Shown piece by piece: positions 49,011-61,691 of a stretch of 64,000 bases of DNA. This DNA is from Setaria digitata (taxonomy: Eukaryota; Nematoda; Chromadorea; Rhabditida; Setariidae). Made by a program: the position numbers and the translations under genes. Below the pieces are notes generated by a model. The model saw only the letters and a list, made by a program, of their open reading frames with translations. It was not told where the DNA came from and made no database searches. The DNA lies in NCBI GenBank assembly GCA_003640385.1, contig RCAB01000050.1, positions 1 to 64,000 on the forward strand, written 5' to 3'. Each line of letters opens with the position of its first letter. Position 1 is the first letter of the stretch.

Positions 49011-52000
49011 TTCTAATTCATTTCATCTGAGCAATTATAAATTAAATCAGTATCGAAGATCTAGAAGTGAATAATTGAACAGATTTACTCTTTATCTATA
49101 TAAATTTTGAATACTATTAGTTAAAAATGAAACTTATTTTTTCTGATTAAAGATAGTTTTTTTTTTTTTTTTTTCTAGAAGTTTGTTGTGTACGAAAAAT
49201 TTTTCTTCTTTTTCCAAATGAAAAAAAAAAACGAAATTTTTTTTCCTCTTCGATTTTCAAGAAAGAAAGATAAAATGCAAATAAGAAATTTTAAGTTTCC
49301 AATAGAAATTAAATTACAATTTAATGACAAGCATAAAACTACGTAAGAAAACAGATTAATACTGGATTTGGTTTGCTCGAAGTCCTTCTTGACTAATGGA
49401 CATCAACATTACTACGTTTTCTTTAACCAATTTCTAATACAAATTTCACTCTTTAAATGGTGATATTTGCGAACTTCAATATTAAACTGATAAAAAAACG
49501 AAAATTTTTTTAAATTAATTCTTTCAATATATATTTAAAAAATAAATTATTTTTCAGTGATAACATTGCCGGAAACATTCTTTCTTCAGTCAGAAGACTG
49601 TAACAGTTTAAAACGAAGTATATCACCTCCTCTTAGTTGTATGTTTTATCAGCGGTTTATATGACAGCATTTTGATTTTTTTTTTTTTTTTTTCCTACAA
49701 ATGAGATGATAAGATTTTTTAATGTTTATTCTTACTACTTTTTAGACAGAAATCTACCGTGTTATTAATTAATTAATTTATCATTAATTCGACTTTTTTC
49801 AAAAATTTTCATTTAAATGTTGTTTGAACATAGCGGATAACAAATAAGTAAGTGACTGTTGATTTTTACTGTGAATCGTAGATGAATTTTTAAAATTCAA
49901 TTTCTTTCATTTTTTTTTTTTTTGTCTCTTTTGTAATTAGCAATAAATTCTCTACATTTGATAAATTATTTAATAGGGCATCAAATATTTTCGAATATAA
50001 ATTTGCATGAATTCAGTGATCATTCACAGTTTGCATCAAAATTATATGATAGAAAAACGACAAGTAAATTAATATATTTTATTTCAGTTTCTTTTTTTTT
50101 TTTTTTTCATTCTCTAAGTGATTAATTAATTTTTTGATGATGAATTCAGCACATGGCAGTTTATCACCAGAACCATTATCATTGTTGGAATTACTTTATG
50201 AACGTGAACATAGTAATATTGCTGTCGATAAAGATTTTTGCCAAGATTTTCACTATTCTCCAGCTTTAGCGCTATTTCATAATAACGAATCAACATTACA
50301 GTAAGATTATCATCAAATTTTTTCTTATTTCGTAACTTATATAATTTATTACAAATATAACTTATCATTTCTCTAATAGTTATTAATAATATTCTCCATA
50401 CTTCTATAGAATGATTTATTTATTATATTAAATGCGTATTTTGTAATTTAAGAAATTTTTAATTCGTCAAACAAAAAAAAAAGAGCTAGGATGTTTGCAG
50501 ATTTTGAGGACTAGTTAAATAAAATTAGTTTGTAGATAGATTATTAATATTAATTCATTAATTATTATTGAATTTTAGTCGGGAAATTGGAAAAGTGAAA
50601 TCTGTAGCACGGGAAAATTATTCACTAACATTTGTATTATAAAATCATAAACGAGTCACCTAATCTATGCTCTTGGTTAATTAAATTTCTTAAACTTTAG
50701 TCGGTAATAATTTTACAACTACTGATGATTATAGTATCAATATATCAATCTCTGTGATAATTCTAAAATTATTAATTAACTTATATGGGAATTAATATTT
50801 TAAGGTTACCAGTTAATTTTCCCAGTAGCAGTTGTTTTGAAAGTATCACAAAGACGAATTCACGTTCGAGAACATGCTCTGTATCTCCTCAACGAACTCA
50901 ATCATTCTTCACTGAAGCAGCTCCATTCTATATCAGATATCTCAAAGAGCAAAATAAAACGAGCAGTTTATTGCCAAGGTTGTTATTTGAATTTTAATTA
51001 CGAGAAAACTTTAATTTCTCATTTTCTGTATAAGTTCTCTGCATTCACTTCTTGTATTATCATTTTTACATGCTTTCAGAGAATCATGGAAATGTCTTCT
51101 TGTAGAATATTTACAAATTTAAATCATTTCCATGCTTTTCTCATAGGTTCATAACGAGAGTGGGACGTGAAATATGTTTGAATTCTATCAGTTGATCAAT
51201 TGATTAGCTTGTCCAGTACTTCCTTCTTTTTTTTTTTTCAATTTCTTATGATTACAGTTATATTACAATGGAAGCTTATCATGTCGAGAGTAGAGTGCCA
51301 GGTAGAATGAAGAAATTACTAGTTTTAATAATGATAATGTACAGATAGGAAGGATTACTGTTACTGTAGCATAAAAATAGGACAAATCTGTTAAATTATC
51401 GTTTGTTTCAATTATTCTTTCATACTTAAACAGTTCCATTCGGTATTTTTATTCGTTTCTTTTTTTCACCTCTCCTTTCCCTACTCTTCCTTTTTTTCTC
51501 TTATTTTTTTTTTAAAGAAAGAAAAAAATAATCCGTGAAATATTTTTGAGTTAAATAAATCTTTCTCTCAGCTGAGAAATTGTTGGATTATTAAAGTAAA
51601 TTTGAAAATTGCAATATTCCCATTCGAGTGGAAAATTCCGCTCATTTATCAATTTTTGCCAAAATTTTTTTTGTTTTTTTTTTTTTGTAGGTGATGATTT
51701 TGAAAATTTGTGAATATTACTGAGAAAAGTATTTCCTTTTCTACGTCAAAAAAATTTTGACTCACAATTTTTTTAATGAGAAAGTACTCCTTATGTCTTT
51801 ATTCTATTATGATATCTGTGCTTTTGTTTTAGTAGCTAGATATAGTATTTGTTTTTTTTTTTCACTGAATAGTATCTTTTGAATTTCATATTACGCATAG
51901 AATTGGATTTTTTTTTACAAAATTTACCAATTTCCATCCTTCCATAAATATTAACACTTCTTTGGTTTCTTTTTTTTTAAAGTAAATAATTATCAGTTTT

Positions 52001-55000
52001 TAGGCGCTCGAGAAGTCACCGATTAGATCGAGAAACGAAAAATTTTATTCTTCCTGAAGAAGAAATTGTCCATCCTTCCATGAATTCATTAATTAAGGAG
52101 GAAAAGCTGCAAAAAAGGAACGATTTTATAAGTGATGAATCTTCTATAGCATTGACAAAAAACGCTTCAGATCAAATTAACAACTTATCTTCCGCAAATG
52201 ATATCACTTTCGAAAATAAAGAAAAAGTTGATGGAGTAGTAGAATTTGAGAGGAGCAGAATGATTGATATCGGAAGACAGGATCAAGTTCAAGCTGCAAC
52301 TTATCAAAGATCAAATAAAATGGATGACCCTTTGATCAAGGCGAATCTTATCCAAGATAAAACGATTACGGTTCAACTCCAATCAAACGAGGGTCAAATT
52401 TCAGATTTGATTCCAGGTTACTCAGAGCAAGTTCAGGTGGAATCAAATCACGAATCATTCACTAGGAAATTTAGACATTGCACTTCAGTTAATGAAAATG
52501 TGAGCATTCAGAAAAATCAACACTTAAATGACATAGTAAATTTAATAACAATTGAAGACAAGAAATCGCTATTTGAAAGAAATACTCCCTCCGTTTATTG
52601 AGGTAATTTGATTAAATTAACTAAGGGAAGATGGATCAAAGTGAAAAGGATAGAAATAAACAAGGGATAAATCTTGGTTCATTTCTTTTACAGAAAATAA
52701 TATTTCTCATATTAGATATCGTTGTGCTTTTTTAATCTATTTCGTATATATTTTAATATTATCTGAATTTTTTTTTTTTTTGTTGTATTTCAGGTACAAA
52801 CATTATTGGCACAAAAATATCATTATTTCATTCCACAGCTACATTCACAAATTTCTCTAACTTCGGAAAACGGTATGTGATAATGTTTATCAATGGTAAG
52901 GCTAAAGTTATGCTGTTTACCTTATACTAGTGAAACTAGTTCTTCATTATACTCTATAGTATCTGTGTGCAAAGTTTAACAATGTTATCAATGTGATAAG
53001 CCAAAAGTAATGTTGTTTATTTGAGTAGACAATTTTTTCAATATTCGGTGAAGTGATTTATGTACTCATCGTTGATGAGGATGAAAAGGGAGTTATTTGG
53101 TGCTTTCACGATCAAACATCAGTCAGTGATGAAATTGGCATCATTTTCTTTTCCTTTAGTATGAAACGAATAACATAATAGTTATCAGAAGACAAACAAG
53201 AAATACAATTGGCCAGTTAGTTGTTGGACTGAGCTTGAGAGGATTCTAGCTTAAAATGAATTCTAGAGTAAAAATTTGTCCAAAAGTATAGTGGACTATA
53301 ACAGTAGTGTAAATCTCAATTGCCAATTTCCCTGTACTATTTGTCTTAATTTTTCGCTCACAGCTTTTTTGTTTCTTCATCTTATTTCGATAAATTCAAT
53401 ATCAGTTTACCTTTCTATTAATATTTCCTTCATTGTTTAAATATTAGAAAAAAAAAAGAAGAAAAATTACTGTATAATTTTTATTCATTATACTATTTCA
53501 GATTAAATTCTTTTTGTTTTGTAGCCTGTCGTGACCTTTCTTCTGCGTCTGCTTCGATTCCTTCACCGTCGTTATTACAAAATCCGGAACAGCGGCGATC
53601 AGGTTTGTTTGACAAGGAAATGTTTCGAATTTTCAGTGGCTCCATGCATCGCCATTTGCACACCACAGCAAATGGCGAAAAAATTCAAACGAAACCTCTA
53701 ATGGTAAGTAAATCTTTGGATAGAATTTTTTTATTCAGATATGAGAAGAAACTTTCACTCTCTGAGAGGTTCATTCAATAGGAAGTGTTGCATTTGTAGT
53801 AGTTTGAAGAATTGATGTGAAAAGTCATTTTAATTTAATAATTATGGTTTGTTTAAAACAATGATTTATGTGCATTTACCATTATTATTCCATCATTTCA
53901 TGATTAATCGGGAGAAAATTTTTAATGAATTGTCTTAATTTTCAAAAAAGAAATTTTTATAGGCATTTGGTAGTGATTTGGTTTTATTCCAGTAAATTTT
54001 TTCATTTTTTCAGATCTTAGTATTTACTGGTAACAGTGATGATTTGTTCAATCGTATCTTGGAAACTCTTAGTAAGATGATTCCATTCGATACTCATACT
54101 ATTGTTCATCTATCATATGAAGCATTTTGCAACCATCCATGGATTGGACAAGGAACGGCATGTTTAATTGTAGCAGATACGTCACATTTGGATGATAAAT
54201 GTTGGATAAGACTGCAGCAATACTTCAGTAATGTAGGATTTGAAATATTTCAAATTTTTGAAAAAGCTAATTTTTGTAGAAGTTTGCTAGATAAAGCCGA
54301 AGATTTTGTTATGAGATGTGTCAGAAATTTAAATAGGAAAGTAGAAATTATTGAAAAAATAAGGAAGTGATTATTATTAAAGAATGGAATTGAATACGCC
54401 ATACTTTTATTCCTTTTTCTTTTTAATATATTTCTTCTAGCACTGTACTCCTTTCTTCATTTAAGCGATCAATAAGATTGTCAATTATCTGGGGATAACA
54501 CCACATATGTTTAAAGGGTTAATCTCCACTGAGATAGAACATTTCTCATTTTCATTCTTGGAGCTGTCACCTCCATAGCTTAAATATTCGATATTATTCT
54601 CGGAGGACTACCTTCCTATCTCTCTTTGGCTGATATTTTCAAAGAAAGAAGGAATAAACGAACTTATTCTTTCAGTCTGGCAAAATTCTCTTTCTATGCC
54701 AGAATAAGCTTCTGGCAAGTTTATCGGCCTGTGACAATTCGAAAAAGACTGCGAAATTGCTGAAGATGGCGTTTGGTGAGCGGCAGTCGAAAAAACTTGG
54801 GAAGGATTTCGAACATTTCCTAAAGAAAACTCTGAAAACATTGTATAAGGAGAAAAAAGTACGTAGTTTTAACTCTGAGCAATAATTTGCTTTTAATTAT
54901 TCTGAACTTCAAATTATCCATCATTAGCTTTTCATCTTTAAGACTACGTTTTCAATAATTTGGAATCATTACCATGATGTATGCTCATTAACCAGTTACT

Positions 55001-57496
55001 TGGCCAAATGCGTTATTGCGTATTATCTTCACTGACTTTGAATCTATTTTAAATTCAAATAAAATAACTAACATACTGCTTCTTGTCTTTTTTATCATTT
55101 CTAACTAAATTATGAGACAAGTAGTTAATAAGAAATCATTGATCAGAAAGCACAAACCAGTATTTGGCCATTAAAATGATATATGAAATTGTCATATTTG
55201 TCTCAGGACGATATATTTTCCATATGAAAATCGAAGTATAATAATTATATAAAATATGATGCATTTCACATCAAACTATTATAATATATTAAAATTGAAT
55301 TAATTTTACAGGTGAATCAGACATTTCATGCGAAAGATGTCTTCGGTGGTTGCAAATATTCCGTTGTATTAAATAAAACTGAAGGTTTATTTCCATTTCG
55401 ATTAGTGATTTCTGTCCATTTCCTTTTAAACTCATAACGTTTAAATCCTTTCAGTTATGAATAAAATTCAATTGTAACAATTGAATTTCATTTTTCTTTC
55501 CTTCTTTTTCCCCGATCCCTGCTGTATATTTATCATTAAACATTATATTTTATTATTTATTTTCTATAAAATTTCATACTGTTTAAATTTAGACAGTCCA
55601 TTATTATTATATATGGAAAATGCAGCGCAACGTGCAAGTGCACTATTTAGTGATGCAACAAGTGAGCAATTACTTCAATCTGGTTCAGTTTTAATTGCCG
55701 ATGCGCTTTCACGTCTTTCCATAAAAATCACTCCAAATGTTACACTACCATCTATTACTTCGGGATATTTTATTTGTGAATATGATCGAATGCCATGGGA
55801 TATGGAGGTTAGTTGTCAAATTCATAAATATTTGTTGTTTTAATAATAAATTATCAGCTCTGTGTAATTAAGTACCTAAGGTTAAATTATTAATTGAAAT
55901 GATATGGTTTTTTTTTTGTAAACAGATCAGTGATGAGAAATTTAGTCATTAGATTAGCATATAGCTTTTTTTTTTTAATTATGTAACTTATGATTATCAT
56001 TTGTCATTTGATCCCTTTTTTTTTTTTTGCTTAATTGTTTGTAGAAATAGATTGTTACTATTTTTTTTTCTTCTTTTTTTCTTGTAAATATTCTCTAAAT
56101 GGTTCTGTTGAAATATAAAATTTCATGTATTATTACAGGGTATGCATTTTAACGAACCATTTGGTAGTATGCCAAAGCTGCTGCTTAAGCAAATCAGTAA
56201 ACATGGACCATTACCGGAAGTTTCAAGCGAACTACTTCCTATTGAAGTCAGAACACGAGTCGAACATTTACCAGATTTTGATGATGAAATTTATTTTAAG
56301 TAAACTTTCAGTTCTTTATATGTTTTGCATTCTTCGCTTTGAAATTATTAAAAGCTTAATTAATAAAAATTAAAATTTTTTCCTATGTAATTCAATTAAG
56401 AGAGAAATTTTGCAGAAGGCTTGAAACTCCAAGACTCGGCAAAGCTTTGTTTTACGTTCCAGTATGTGAGACGACAATGGATATTGGAAAAAGGTAAATG
56501 AATTTGTCAAATTTTAAATTCTAAAATTATTCGTTGAGATTATGAAACACAAAGATTTCTTTTTCTTTTTAATTTCCTTAAAAACAAATCGCTTCTAAGT
56601 AACAAGTAAAACTTTTGAAAATCGATCTTGAAATCTCAAAAATTATCACATTATCTGTTTAAATCCTAAGTTTATAGTTTGAGCTTTTCATTACTGTTTT
56701 GTATGTTAGCGTTTGAATTATTCACTATAAAATTTAATGTTTGTGCTTTTCAAATTTAATTTTGCGAGAATTTAATTTGGTCACTTCATTATTCCTTTAA
56801 TTTGTAAATTATCTGATTAACAATGATATTTATTTTTTAGTATATTTTTATTCGTTAATATTATTTCTAGTTTGGCATTTGCAATGCCGGAGGAACCAGT
56901 TGTGATCGTTGCGCGGCAACAAATTAAAGGAAAGGGTGAGCTAAATATTTTTTCTTTAGAGGTAAATAAGAGTCAGCTTCCAGTGCTAATAATTCTTCAG
57001 GATAATGGTTATTGATTGTGCTAGCAAGGATACTGAAAGAAATCAAACTGATGATAACTGGTAATACTCGTGTATAGAAAATAGCTTCTCTTCAGTTATG
57101 AATTTTTAATTTTTATATATGGTTTGAAGTTTGAACTATAAGTTCAAAATTTCATAATAAATATGTCTAACTGGATGTACAGAGGTAAACTATAGCTAGT
57201 AACATTGCTCAGCTTTTTTTTTTTTTTTTCTTTTTAGGACGATTGGGGAACCAATGGCTTAGTCCAGATGGATGTGCAATGTTCAGCTTTAATTACATGC
57301 TACCGTCAGAATCGTCTCTTTGTAATAACATTGGCATCATTCAGCATATTTTCTGCGTTGCAATTGTCGCTGGCGTTTGTTCGCTTCGGAAGGAATTAGA
57401 AGTATGGCAATTTGATTTTAATTCATATATATATATATAATTTAAGATGTTTTTTGTTTTCCAACTATAAAATTATTTTTGATCATAAATCTTCTG

Positions 57497-57528
<32 letters not shown>

Positions 57529-59430
57529 TAATAAGCCAATCAGTAATGATAATGAGGGAAAGTTTATAAGAGCAAGAGAAAAACTACGAAGCTTACTTTT
57601 CTCTTTATCTTCCAGGCTTTTTGTTTTTGTTTCGTGTGTATCAAATTAATGTTAGTAACTAGTCAAGTCAAGCAGCATAATGTTAACCGTCAATAAAGTA
57701 GATATCTTTTGTCTCCAGTATTTTTAAGCGAAGACAGTGTAAAAACATTGCTGTGAAATTTTCCTTAATTATATGACTTCTTTTTATTGCATTTCAAAAT
57801 ATTATAAACTGGCATAAATTAAGGAAAATGTCACTGAGGTTATTTTTATTATTTAATTGAAATTAAATTCAGTAATTGTGACATAGCCAGAAGATGGCTA
57901 TGTTAACCAAATGTATTGCAGAATTTTCCACTTAAAATTAAGTGGCCGAATGATCTTTACTATGGTCGATCGTATAAATTGGGTGGTTTAATTGTTAATG
58001 CGACAACAGTTAATGGCAAAACTGTTTGCACACTTGGTAAATACATGAATTGAGCAGTTTTTGTTTTATTTTCATGCTTTGCATGTTTTTTCATTCTGCT
58101 GATAGGCTTATATGGAAAGGTGCCTTTCTTTATGAATGCTGTTATCGTACATAATGGATGCAACATAGTCTAATTTTAGGATTCTTATCTATATAGTTTA
58201 GATCAAATTAGTTATCTGGTTGAATTAAGTAGTCTGATATAAATAAAATATTTAAGAAACTTAGATTTATTCCAATTTCAATCCATTTTTGCAGAATTGG
58301 ATTAGATTGTTAGAACAGAAATGCTTTTGCACCTTTATTTTCCATAATTATAGGTGCTGGATTAAACTTGTCAAATAGTAAACCGACTGTCTGTATCAAT
58401 GATCTATTACCAGGAGATTTAAGGATACGACAAGAGGATTACATTTCTAATACTTTGAATAAATTTCAGTGTAAGTTACTGTTTGTAAATACAATATGCC
58501 TGAATCCATTAATGATACTTTTGTGGAATTAGGAAGAAGAGTGGTAAAGATTTGATTGTGATATATTGAAAGTTAGTTGATTTTGTTAGCAATTTTTTTT
58601 TCTGTCATCTTCTTCTGGCTCTCTTCCGTTGGTTAGGTAGGCAGTGAATAAATTAAGACAAGTAGTTGCAAGCTGGACGACGTAGGTCTTCCTTTACCTA
58701 ATTTTAATGACTGATCAGGACCATCCAAGAAGCTAGTTGCGTTTCCGTAAGAATAGTGAAATTTCTTCCTCTTCTCGTATGTACGTGGTATTTTTATATA
58801 TTTGTTGTCATAAATTTCAGAGTATTTTATTAAAGTGGGCTATTGTTGTATATTTGTAGATTATATGGACCTGTATGAGAGCAAAGGTGTGGATGAATTT
58901 TTGAAGCATTATTATCGGTTTTGGCTACATAGGTATGTATGTTTTACTTGATTTTGTTACTTTAAGTATTGTGGAGTTAACCTGGATACAGTGATGTTGT
59001 AGAGAGTTGGTATAACTTTTCACAGAAGTATTTGATTGTTTTTCTTCCTTTTTTACCTAGTGATGAGCAAATAGTTTGGTACAAAATTGATTGAAATTTC
59101 TTCTTGAATAGGGGCTTACTCTTAAAGACTGGTTTTTTTTTTTTTTTTAAACTCAATTCCAATTTGCTAAGAATTTGAAAGTTGGCCTTTAGAAAAATTT
59201 TCCTTAATATTTGTCTGAAATATATTTCGGATTTCAACTGCATTTTACGTACTTCTAGCCGTGAAGAAGTGACTTTATCGGATACAAACGAGAAAGTTAT
59301 AATTCGTGGACTGGACCATTACGGATTCCTGAAAGTTCGCAGTCGTCAGAGCGGAAAAGTAATGGTTGTACACCCAGATGGTAACACCTTTGATATGATG
59401 AAAGGTCTTATCACGGCTAAATATGCGTGA
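47548..59430 (+). CDS. bpl-1: Holocarboxylase synthetase / biotin-protein ligase with long N-terminal region
   Basis: About 23 exons. Firm ones: 47548-47718, 48297-48506, 48708-48864, 49558-49638, 49977-50063, 50150-50300, 50579-50633, one ending near 50981, 52004-about 52593, 52795-52871, 53525-53703, 54014-54232, 54676-54858, 55312-55384, 55593-55807, 56139-56299, 56416-56493, 56871-56935, 57238-57401, 57922-58036, 58354-58470, 58860-58932 and 59259-59430. It attaches biotin to carboxylases via biotinyl-AMP. The catalytic core is plain: ARQQIKGKGRLGNQWLSPDG holds the biotinyl-AMP loop GKGRxG; KIKWPNDLYYG and KLGGLIVNATTVNGKT follow; and GAGLNLSNSKPTVCINDLLP. The C-terminal cap domain reads KVMVVHPDGNTFDMMKGL. 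Residues from ILVFTGNSDD on also match the human N-terminal half. Upstream exons (for example RGRPWEILYECTLCDFYDI and a polar, Gln/Asn-rich exon at 52004-52593) are a nematode-divergent extension assigned by strand, phase and lack of another gene. The true start may lie further upstream, since the acceptor TTTAG|T directly precedes this ATG. Confidence 0.93.
48979..49007. repeat. (GA)n microsatellite
   Basis: About 14 uninterrupted GA units in an HLCS intron. A matching but shorter CT tract lies at 21979-21991. Confidence 0.9.
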
Positions 59431-60400
59431 TGTTCAGATGTAAGTCCATTGAGTCGTTGTGATTTTTTTCTCTTGAAGGGAAATTGATGCTATAAAATCT
59501 TTAAGAAAGGAATTTATTGAAAGGTGAACGAACAATGCTGGCAACTACTTTATAAATTTTAAAATACATTTCAGTTATTGAAAATTCATTCGAATTGTTG
59601 ACAAGGACTTGTAGCAGTTATATATGTCGAAGAAAATGATTGCATTCCCTGTATTTGCGTTGTTGAAATGAATATAAATATCACTTACCCATCCTAGCAC
59701 TCACACTAGTCGTTTCTGAGTCATGATTTCGAATTTTTGTTGCTGTTCCAGTTTTATCTTAATATTCACAGTTTACTCAGTAATTTTGTTCTTGTATTAA
59801 CTGTCATCAGAGTCACTAATTCAATGAACTTGATATGGGAGGCATATCAGTGACAGTATGTATGCGTAGATTACTAAAATGCTAAAGCTTTCAATCACTT
59901 TTGAGGAGGTGCTGTTCAAGTATACTGAGAAAGTGTTTATTTAATGGAACATTTAATGGAACCTGTTGCTCAGAAGAAACTTTAAGGCTGGTCGTAGCTA
60001 CGTTAATTTGTAGAACATCTTCATTTTATGAGAATATCAAATATTTTTGAAAGTAACAAGCTTAATAATTTTGATGGCGGTGATCAAAAAACACTATGCT
60101 GCGATGAACTGTAAAACTGTAAAGCTCGGAATTTGATCTCTGCAAAGCTGTAATTGAATTTGGTGGTGTGAACTCTTTATTCAACTAAATCGCAATGTGA
60201 AATTCAATAATGGCCATATAAATATAACATTCAATGAATGGTTTTGTTTTTTCCATACATTCAACAAACACACTGCACTCAGTCCCAAACAAATACAGCA
60301 AAACAGCAACTTTGAGAGCCCTCATTATCCAAAGATGTATATGAATCAAAAAAGGTTTAATGACTACAATTCTATTTCTGAACATTAAATACAAGTCTGC
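59431..60400. other. Convergent 3' region between HLCS and NDUFB5
   Basis: Roughly 1 kb with ordinary base composition and no supported gene. The open frames at 60185-60394 (-) and 60197-60388 (+) mirror each other and have no homology that I recognise. Confidence 0.55.
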
Positions 60401-61691
60401 CTAAAACTCAGAAGGTTGATGCTTTATCCTTTCAGCAGTCCATCTTCCGTAATCAGTCCAAGCAGCCGAAACTGGTTCATACCACCACGCTTTGTAATCC
60501 CAACGTTCACCTTGCAAATGCTCTACACGTTGTTCGATTTTCCTAAAACGGCAACAGAAGTTAGAAAGGAATTCTATTCTTACTTTTTCTACAAGACTTA
60601 TTCTTCGAAATAATTTATATAAATTAGAAAAAACAATTAATAACCTCCATCTGCTCAAGATACTTGCTTTCTCGAAATATGCAAGGTTACGTTCGTACTG
60701 CTCAATATCAGACGGACACAGATATTTCGCAGCCCACTGTTTCAGCTTTGTTCTTTCGAATTCCCAGTAATGAACGGCGGATCCATCACTTGGTAAATCT
60801 CGTAATTCACAAGGTCCTATAGCGAAAACTTTTAAATTTTACGGAATTATCAAAAGCACTGAAGAAACAATACTGATGAGTAAATTACCATATACGATAT
60901 GGATGAATCCAAGGAGCAAAACTACCGGCATTATGCCAAGGCTGACAACATAAAAATGAGCAATGTCTTTACAGCGATTGAAGTAAAGTGTTGATGGACG
61001 TCTATAGAAAACTCGATGTGACGAAAATCTTGCTGGTAAAACTGAAATGTTTCACAACTATGTTATAATGAAAGATTATAGGCATACAAATCCGGAACTT
61101 CATCAAATACGCCAAATCTACAGGAAGAACAACGTAATACCAGAAAATCTTATGGATTTAAAATTGAAATAAACAGGCTCTTTTACCAATGGTCGTCACT
61201 TTAGGAAGAATATTACGAATTTACTTGGATAATAAAATGCGCAACTGAAAACATGGCCTTATCCCACATTTAAATTTCATGCGCTAGGAAAGTTCCGCAT
61301 GGCTTATAACTAAATGGAGTGTTATGACGGACAGTTAATCGTTTGATTCAGTGATAAACTGAAGCAACTCTACATAAAAATACTGATGGAAAATGAAATA
61401 CTATTAATCATCAAATGCGCATAAATCAGAACAACACCAACTTAAATTATTTACTTCTTACTTATACCCTGGATAGCCTATCCACTCATTTAATCAGTTA
61501 ACTTCCTGACCTACGTATTTACTCATTTCAATAAAATCACAGATGCCTAATTTTTTCAATACTGCTTACTCGCCCTCATCAAAATGTATTCATAGATATG
61601 GAAGCTTACTAGCTATTCCTGTAGGATGAAGGCACACCATCGATCGGCCCACTAGTAATGAAAAGCTTGCAAGCTTACTGAAAGCTGCCAT
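60401..61691 (-). CDS. NADH:ubiquinone oxidoreductase subunit B5 (NDUFB5/SGDH), complex I accessory subunit
   Basis: Four minus-strand exons: 61691-61610, 61041-60889, 60816-60645 and 60542-60401. The start MAAFSKLASFSLLVGRSMV is a plausible mitochondrial presequence (basic, Ser-rich, no acidic residue). The second exon gives RFSSHRVFYRRPSTLYFNR and then one membrane segment, IAHFYVVSLGIMPVVLLLGF, followed by IHIVYGPCELRDLP. Next come HYWEFERTKLKQWAAKYLCP and YERNLAYFEKA; the last exon gives RIEQRVEHLQGERWDYKAWW. This order matches human NDUFB5: RPSRFYDRRF, one helix, then [43 protein letters not shown] and a WYYYETID-type end. The protein sits in the inner membrane P-module of complex I and is structural, not catalytic. 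The 568-base first intron is the largest. Length (about 180 residues) fits the family. Confidence 0.87.

Noticed and set aside
54233..54370. Continuation of the HLCS exon as VGFEIFQIF... to a stop
   Set aside because: It begins with a good GT donor, loses similarity to the family, and a separate in-phase exon at 54676 restores it.
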